From an uncultured Clostridium sp. (GTDB lineage: Bacteria > Bacillota > Clostridia > TANB77 > CAG-508): a stretch of DNA of 35,927 nt. The translations under genes and the position numbers were made by a program. Below, piece after piece: positions 31,701 through 35,927 of this stretch (its first letter is position 1; each line of letters begins with the position of its first letter). The stretch spans positions 1-35,927 of the forward strand of contig USEM01000010.1 of assembly GCA_900553695.1 (NCBI GenBank). The letters run 5' to 3'. The notes beneath the pieces were generated by a model that was given only the letters and a program-made list of their open reading frames with translations, ran no database searches and had not been told where the DNA came from.

Positions 31701-34084
31701 TATTTTACTTCTTTGCTATTTTCATAATATTTTTTTAACTTCTCATAAACTAAATAGTTTATAGTTCCAGCAGGGTAGGTGCCAGATTTTGTTTGTTTTC
31801 CTGCAGGTACACCTGTTAGTATTTCAATTCCTTCATCAATTGTAGAAACAGCATAAATGTGGAATTTGCCTTGTTTTACACTTTCTATAACATTATCTGA
31901 TAAATGCAAATTACGTACATTTTGAATTGGAATTATAACACCTTGCTCGCCAGTTAATCCACGGTTTTTACATATTGCGTAGAAACCTTCAATTTTTTCA
32001 TTGACTCCACCAATTGGTTGAATTATTCCTTTTTGGTTAACAGAACCTGTTACTGCAATGGCTTGGTTTATAGGCATTCCTGAAAGGCTTGATAGAATTG
32101 CATAACATTCTGTGCTTGAAGCACTATCGCCATCAACACCGTTATATAATTGTTCAAAACATAAACTTGCTGTAAGTGATAGAGGAAAGTCTTGTGCGAA
32201 TTTTTCTCCAAAGTATCCTCTAAGTATTAATATACCTTTTGAATGTGAAGAACCAGACATTTCAGTTTCTCTTTCAATATTTATAACCCCAGCTTTTCCC
32301 ATAAATGTATTTGCAGTTATTTTTGTAGGCTTTCCAAATGAATAGTCGCCTATTGTTAAAACAGTTAAACCATTAATTTCGCCAACTTTATATCCTTCTG
32401 TATCAATAAGAAGAGAGTTTTCCTCAATAAGCTCAGTATATTTTTGGTCATATTTTTTTACTCTTTCAACACGTTTATCTAAAGCTTTTTGAACATAATC
32501 AACAGTAACAATTTTCTTTCTTGAAAGTTTTGCCCAAGTTGATGCTTCTGAAACAATTTCTCCAATTTCATTAAAGTGTGTAGAAAGTTTTTCCTTATCA
32601 TCAGATAATCTAGAAGCAAATTCTACAACTTTAGCCATTGCTCCTTTATCTAGTGGTAGGCAACCTTCTTTTTCACAATAACTGTGAACAAATTTAGCGA
32701 GTTTAAGCATTGTATCATCAGTTCTTGGAGCAGATTCTTCAAATTCAACTTTTATTTTAAATAGTTTTCTAAAATCTGGATCTAAAGATAAAAGTGTATG
32801 GTAAATATTGGCATCACCTATTAAAATTACCTTTAAGTTAAGTGGAATAGGTTCTGGTTTTAGGGAAATCATTACTAAACTAGAACGTTGTTCCATATTA
32901 TTATCTATAGAGGCTTCTTTTATAGATAGAGCTTTTTTCAAAGCATCATAGCAAGGCTGATTTGTAAGCAAATCTTGTGCTTGTAAAATTAAGTAACCAC
33001 CATTAGCTTTATGAAGTGTCCCAGACTTAAGCATTGTGTAGTCGGTTCTAAGCATTCCATATTGATTTTCATATTCAAGTTTTCCGAATATATTTTGATA
33101 AGAATAATTTGAGTCCATAATTACTGGGCTTCCTTGAGTATTGCTGTTATCAACAAATAGATTTACCCTATAATTTAGCCATGGCTTAATCACCTCAGGC
33201 TTTGGAGCTTGTGGAGTAGGGGGTGTTGCAATTTCCTCAGCTATGAAATGCTCTATGTTTTTTAATATATCTTTTTTTACATTATCTAAAAATGTTGTTA
33301 TTTTAGTATTCTTTTTGTAATTTGCTCTAATTGGGTTGATATAAGCATTTATAGTAAGTAGAGCAATATTAGATTGCCACTCATCAATTTTTTTCTCAGA
33401 TTCTTTCTCAATTAATTTTAATTGACCAATAACTTGCATAATTTGTTCTTGAACAATTGGAGATTTTTCTTCATATCTGCTTTTTATTGCGTCATCTAAT
33501 TTATCAAATTCAGCTTCATCAAGTGTTTTTCCTTCAAAAACAGGAAGCATGTATATTCCATTTGGTGCAGCTTTTACTTGAAAGTTGTTTTTTAATGTTT
33601 CCTTATTTAGGTTATCAAGTAATCTTTCACGTTTTTCTTCATATTTTTGTTTTATTAATTTTTTCTCTTTTTCAAAATCTTCATTGTTAAATGTTCTTTT
33701 TAAATATTTTTTAACGTCTTCAATAAGAGCATCCATATTTTGTGCAAATACTTTTCCTTCGCCAGCAGGAAGAGATACAGCGATTGGTTCATTTGGATTA
33801 TCAAAATTATAGATATAACACCAGTCATCAGGTGTTTTTTGTTTTGAGGCTAATTCAGAAACATATTCTTTTGTATACATTGTTTTACCTACACCAGCAG
33901 GACCTTCAACATATAAGTTATAGCCTTTAGAATTAATACTTAAGCCAAATTGCAAAGCTGCAACAGCTCTTTCTTGACCATAAACTAGTCCAACATTATC
34001 AAGTTCTTCTGTAGTTTCAAATTCAAATACGTCAGGATTACATATTTTTTTTAAGTCCTTATAAGTTAATTCATTTCTTTTCAT
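31700..34084 (-). CDS. Lon-like ATP-dependent protease (AAA_32 type)
   Basis: A 794-residue protein of the Lon-related group with an AAA_32-type ATPase. Walker A is VEGPAGVGKT near residues 58-67. A long helical insertion with LIEDVKKYLKRTF and a Pro-rich PPTPQAPKPEV follows, then GGYLILQAQDLL and ILIGDANIY. The C-terminal Lon protease domain has the catalytic Ser in DGDSAS (about 654) and Lys in GGVNEKIEGF (about 697). It lacks the N-terminal LAN domain of classical Lon. Such proteases degrade selected or damaged proteins. AAGGAGAT precedes the ATG. It lies 28 bases after rimI, so it may be the last gene of the tsaE-tsaB-rimI operon. Confidence 0.92.
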   Translation of the reverse strand: MKRNELTYKDLKKICNPDVFEFETTEELDNVGLVYGQERAVAALQFGLSINSKGYNLYVEGPAGVGKTMYTKEYVSELASKQKTPDDWCYIYNFDNPNEPIAVSLPAGEGKVFAQNMDALIEDVKKYLKRTFNNEDFEKEKKLIKQKYEEKRERLLDNLNKETLKNNFQVKAAPNGIYMLPVFEGKTLDEAEFDKLDDAIKSRYEEKSPIVQEQIMQVIGQLKLIEKESEKKIDEWQSNIALLTINAYINPIRANYKKNTKITTFLDNVKKDILKNIEHFIAEEIATPPTPQAPKPEVIKPWLNYRVNLFVDNSNTQGSPVIMDSNYSYQNIFGKLEYENQYGMLRTDYTMLKSGTLHKANGGYLILQAQDLLTNQPCYDALKKALSIKEASIDNNMEQRSSLVMISLKPEPIPLNLKVILIGDANIYHTLLSLDPDFRKLFKIKVEFEESAPRTDDTMLKLAKFVHSYCEKEGCLPLDKGAMAKVVEFASRLSDDKEKLSTHFNEIGEIVSEASTWAKLSRKKIVTVDYVQKALDKRVERVKKYDQKYTELIEENSLLIDTEGYKVGEINGLTVLTIGDYSFGKPTKITANTFMGKAGVINIERETEMSGSSHSKGILILRGYFGEKFAQDFPLSLTASLCFEQLYNGVDGDSASSTECYAILSSLSGMPINQAIAVTGSVNQKGIIQPIGGVNEKIEGFYAICKNRGLTGEQGVIIPIQNVRNLHLSDNVIESVKQGKFHIYAVSTIDEGIEILTGVPAGKQTKSGTYPAGTINYLVYEKLKKYYENSKEVK

Positions 34085-34112
34085 TGGTATATCTCCTTTT
34101 AATTTTAATCTA

Positions 34113-34538
34113 TTAAAAATATAATGTCATAATATATGCATCTTCTATGCCATCATAATATTTTTTCCTTATTCCTAAGTTTTTAAAACCATATTTTAAA
34201 TATAGCTTTTGAGCTATTTCATTTTTTGTATTAACCTCTAGTGTAAGAGAGGTTTTTGGTTTTGCAAGTTCTATAAGTTTTTCAAGCAAAAGGCTTCCAA
34301 TACCTTTGTTTCTATAGCTTTTTCGAACCACAATATTTGTAATATGTGCATCATCAACTGAATACCATATTCCTGCAAAACCAACAATTTCGCCATTTTC
34401 TTTTGCAACAATGTATTTTGAACTTACATTTTGAAGCTCAGATTTTAAATTTTGTGGTTTCCAAAAATCATCAAATTCTAAATTGTATATTGGTTCAATT
34501 TCTTGAAAATCACCTAAATTCATGTATGATATTTCCAT
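34113..34538 (-). CDS. rimI: Ribosomal protein S18 alanine N-acetyltransferase family
   Basis: A 141-residue GNAT acetyltransferase. The acetyl-CoA loop appears as VVRKSYRNKGIGSLLLEKLIELA (pattern RxxGxGxxL) and the C-terminal LYLKYGFKNLGIRKKYYD is standard for RimI. RimI acetylates the N-terminus of S18. It lies two bases after tsaB; tsaE-tsaB-rimI is a frequent Firmicutes order, which supports RimI over other GNATs. Confidence 0.93.
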   Translation of the reverse strand: MEISYMNLGDFQEIEPIYNLEFDDFWKPQNLKSELQNVSSKYIVAKENGEIVGFAGIWYSVDDAHITNIVVRKSYRNKGIGSLLLEKLIELAKPKTSLTLEVNTKNEIAQKLYLKYGFKNLGIRKKYYDGIEDAYIMTLYF

Positions 34539-34540
34539 AT

Positions 34541-35182
34541 TTATTTGTTTTTGTTCCTTTCTGCTTGAGAAGGACGTAAATACATAACAGCAAGATTATC
34601 ACTATCAGTATATATTCCTTGCTTGAACTTTTTATAACCTGCAAGTCCAATGTTTTTGCTATAAATAGTATTATCAAATTTATTTGAAATATTTAAAAGT
34701 TTAGCGCCATCGCCAACATAGGTAATGTTTGGATAATTTTTAAAAACTTCAACTAAATTGTTAATATCATCTGCAAAATATTCAGAAACTAAGTTGTGAT
34801 TTTTATCGAAAATAGCAGAGTATACTTGATTATTTCTTGCATCTAAAATAGAGCAAATGTAATCAAAACCTTCCACATTATAAGCTAAGCCTTCTAAAGA
34901 AGAAACTCCAACAACTGGAATCTTTTTTACTTCTGCTAAAGCTTTAACTGTTGCAACACCAATTCTAATACCTGTAAAAGAACCAGGGCCAATGTCGCAT
35001 GCAATTAAACCAACATCTGAAAGTGAAAACCCTGTTTCTTCAAACAATTCTTGAATAAGAGGCATAAGCTTTTCAGAATGAGTTTTAGTATCGCAAATAT
35101 TTAGTTCTTTAATTAATTTATCATCTTCAAGTAGGCAAACAGAAGCATTACTACTTGATGTTGAAACTGCTAAAATCTTCAT
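34541..35182 (-). CDS. tsaB: tRNA threonylcarbamoyladenosine synthesis protein TsaB
   Basis: A 213-residue ASKHA-fold partner of TsaD in making t6A37 of ANN-reading tRNAs. It starts MKILAVSTSSSNASVCL, with THSEKLMPLI and the signature GPGSFTGIRIGVATVKALA, then LEGLAYNV and LDARNNQVYSA. The ATG overlaps the tsaE stop by four bases (ATGA), so translation is coupled. tsaD itself is not in the window. Confidence 0.96.
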   Translation of the reverse strand: MKILAVSTSSSNASVCLLEDDKLIKELNICDTKTHSEKLMPLIQELFEETGFSLSDVGLIACDIGPGSFTGIRIGVATVKALAEVKKIPVVGVSSLEGLAYNVEGFDYICSILDARNNQVYSAIFDKNHNLVSEYFADDINNLVEVFKNYPNITYVGDGAKLLNISNKFDNTIYSKNIGLAGYKKFKQGIYTDSDNLAVMYLRPSQAERNKNK

Positions 35183-35619
35183 GAATTTTGTCCTTCCTTA
35201 TCTATATTTTCTATAGTTAAATATCTAATATTCTCATTTTCACTATCTTTTGAAATGTTTATTTTTATATATTTACTTAAAATAGGCTCAATTAACTCGC
35301 CCCATTCAATTAAGCAAATACCATTATCGAAATAATCGGTTCCACCAATTGCATAGAATTCATCTAAATCTTCTAACCTGTAAACGTCGAAATGATAAAT
35401 ATTAATATCATTTTTTGAATATTCATTAACAATAGTAAAAGTAGGGCTAGAGATCTCGTCTTCTAAGCCAAAATAGCTCAAAAAACCTTCTGTAAATTTA
35501 GTTTTTCCACTACCTAAATCACCAGTTAAAATTACAATATCTTTTTTATTCAATTTAGAGGCTAAATTAAACCCAATAGCCTTAGTTTCGTCTTCATTAT
35601 TTGATATAAATTTAAGCAT
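35179..35619 (-). CDS. tsaE: tRNA threonylcarbamoyladenosine synthesis ATPase TsaE
   Basis: A 146-residue P-loop ATPase that drives the TsaBD cycle of t6A synthesis. Walker A is LTGDLGSGKTKF (about 32-43), then SSPTFTIVNEY and HFDVYRLED, with LIEWGE near the end, all family hallmarks. First gene of the minus-strand operon, with its promoter 17 bases upstream of the start codon. Confidence 0.96.
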   Translation of the reverse strand: MLKFISNNEDETKAIGFNLASKLNKKDIVILTGDLGSGKTKFTEGFLSYFGLEDEISSPTFTIVNEYSKNDINIYHFDVYRLEDLDEFYAIGGTDYFDNGICLIEWGELIEPILSKYIKINISKDSENENIRYLTIENIDKEGQNS

Positions 35620-35635
35620 AATTCATCACTAGTAT

Positions 35636-35664
35636 ATTGTATATTAAAGAAGTGAATTTGTAAA
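35636..35664 (-). promoter_or_regulatory. Promoter of the tsaE-tsaB-rimI operon
   Basis: Minus strand: TTTACA (35659-35664), 17 bases, TACAAT (35636-35641), facing tsaE. Confidence 0.65.
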
Positions 35665-35724
35665 GAAAAAATGCAAAAATTTAAAAGTTTTTTTGAAACA
35701 AACTCTTTTCTTTTTGTCAACCTA

Positions 35725-35753
35725 TTTACAAATACCAATTTTTAGTATATAAT
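35725..35753 (+). promoter_or_regulatory. Promoter of lysS
   Basis: TTTACA at 35725-35730, 17 bases, TATAAT at 35748-35753, divergent from the tsaE promoter. Confidence 0.7.
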
Positions 35754-35784
35754 ATTTAGGAAAAATTAGAAGGAGAGGACGTTT

Positions 35785-35927
35785 ATGGAAGAAGTATTAG
35801 ACGAAAACCATTTAATAGCAATTAGAAAAGAAAAGTTAAAGGAATTGCAAGCACAAGGGAAAGACCCTTTTCAAGTAACAAAATATAATAGAACACATTT
35901 AAGCCAAGAAATAAAAGATAATTATGA
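35785..35927 (+). CDS. lysS: Lysyl-tRNA synthetase, N-terminal fragment (cut by window end)
   Basis: The first 47 codons of a class II LysS. EEVLDENHLIAIRKEKLKEL is the usual N-terminal helix, followed by GKDPFQVTKYNRTHLSQEI, the start of the OB-fold anticodon-binding domain. The ATG has an AGAAGGAGAG ribosome site and a clear promoter. The gene continues beyond the window. Confidence 0.92.
   Translation, partial: MEEVLDENHLIAIRKEKLKELQAQGKDPFQVTKYNRTHLSQEIKDNY

Noticed and set aside
1..35927. CRISPR array, prophage or conjugative module
   Set aside because: No regularly spaced repeats, cas genes, phage structural genes or conjugation genes were seen; the accessory pieces are isolated genes.

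Overview
The window looks like chromosome from an uncultured, low-GC, Gram-positive Clostridia-type bacterium. The evidence is the very AT-rich DNA, AGA/GGA-dominated codon use, strong AGGAGG-type ribosome sites, sigma-A promoters with 17-base spacers, a SleB cortex-lytic enzyme, a SpoVD/FtsI-type PBP with a PASTA domain, an Asp23/AmaP/DUF2273 cluster and TelA. Most of it is housekeeping sequence.

Layout. 1-1450: a membrane-anchored protein with a possible MuF-C-like domain and a small membrane protein. 1484-4993: addA. 4994-5498: a perfect promoter with a short candidate RNA, a broken PemK/MazF-like toxin remnant on the minus strand, and a hairpin holding the priA ribosome site. 5499-11231: priA-def-fmt-cinA-murD plus a 54-residue charged protein. 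11266-11715: tRNA-Leu(CAA), a duplicated tRNA 3' end and the MraZ-box promoter. 11715-16090: mraZ, a 464-base gap, rsmH, ftsL, ftsI. 16211-20138: HTH-Fic protein, BspA-type LRR protein, and a telA of foreign codon style. 20297-23861: pheS, an intergenic palindromic repeat, pheT. 23964-27512: asp23-amaP-DUF2273-nusB-xseA-orf-xseB. 27513-29534: repeat-bounded cargo (a BECR-type nuclease, a candidate small RNA, a PD-(D/E)XK protein). 29535-31659: sleB, mreB, a small membrane protein. 31700-35619, minus strand: tsaE-tsaB-rimI and a Lon-like protease. 35785 to the end: start of lysS.

Main observation. Four otherwise intact genes (priA, xseA, the PD-(D/E)XK gene, mreB/mbl) each need one or two +1 frameshifts, six in all. 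All six shifts lie at an in-frame CGG codon followed by A or T, and in all six skipping the C lets the next triplet (GGA five times, GGT once) be read as glycine and restores the full-length protein. I scanned every CGG on both strands. In about 10,200 native codons these six are the only in-frame CGGs, while more than 20 out-of-frame CGGs in the same genes are harmless. The one other in-frame CGG is in telA, whose codon use is foreign. The simplest biological reading is that CGG is an unassigned or starved codon here, and that ribosomes bypass its C to read Gly, or that CGGN is decoded as a four-base Gly codon. The main rival is a systematic sequence error, and it is directly testable.
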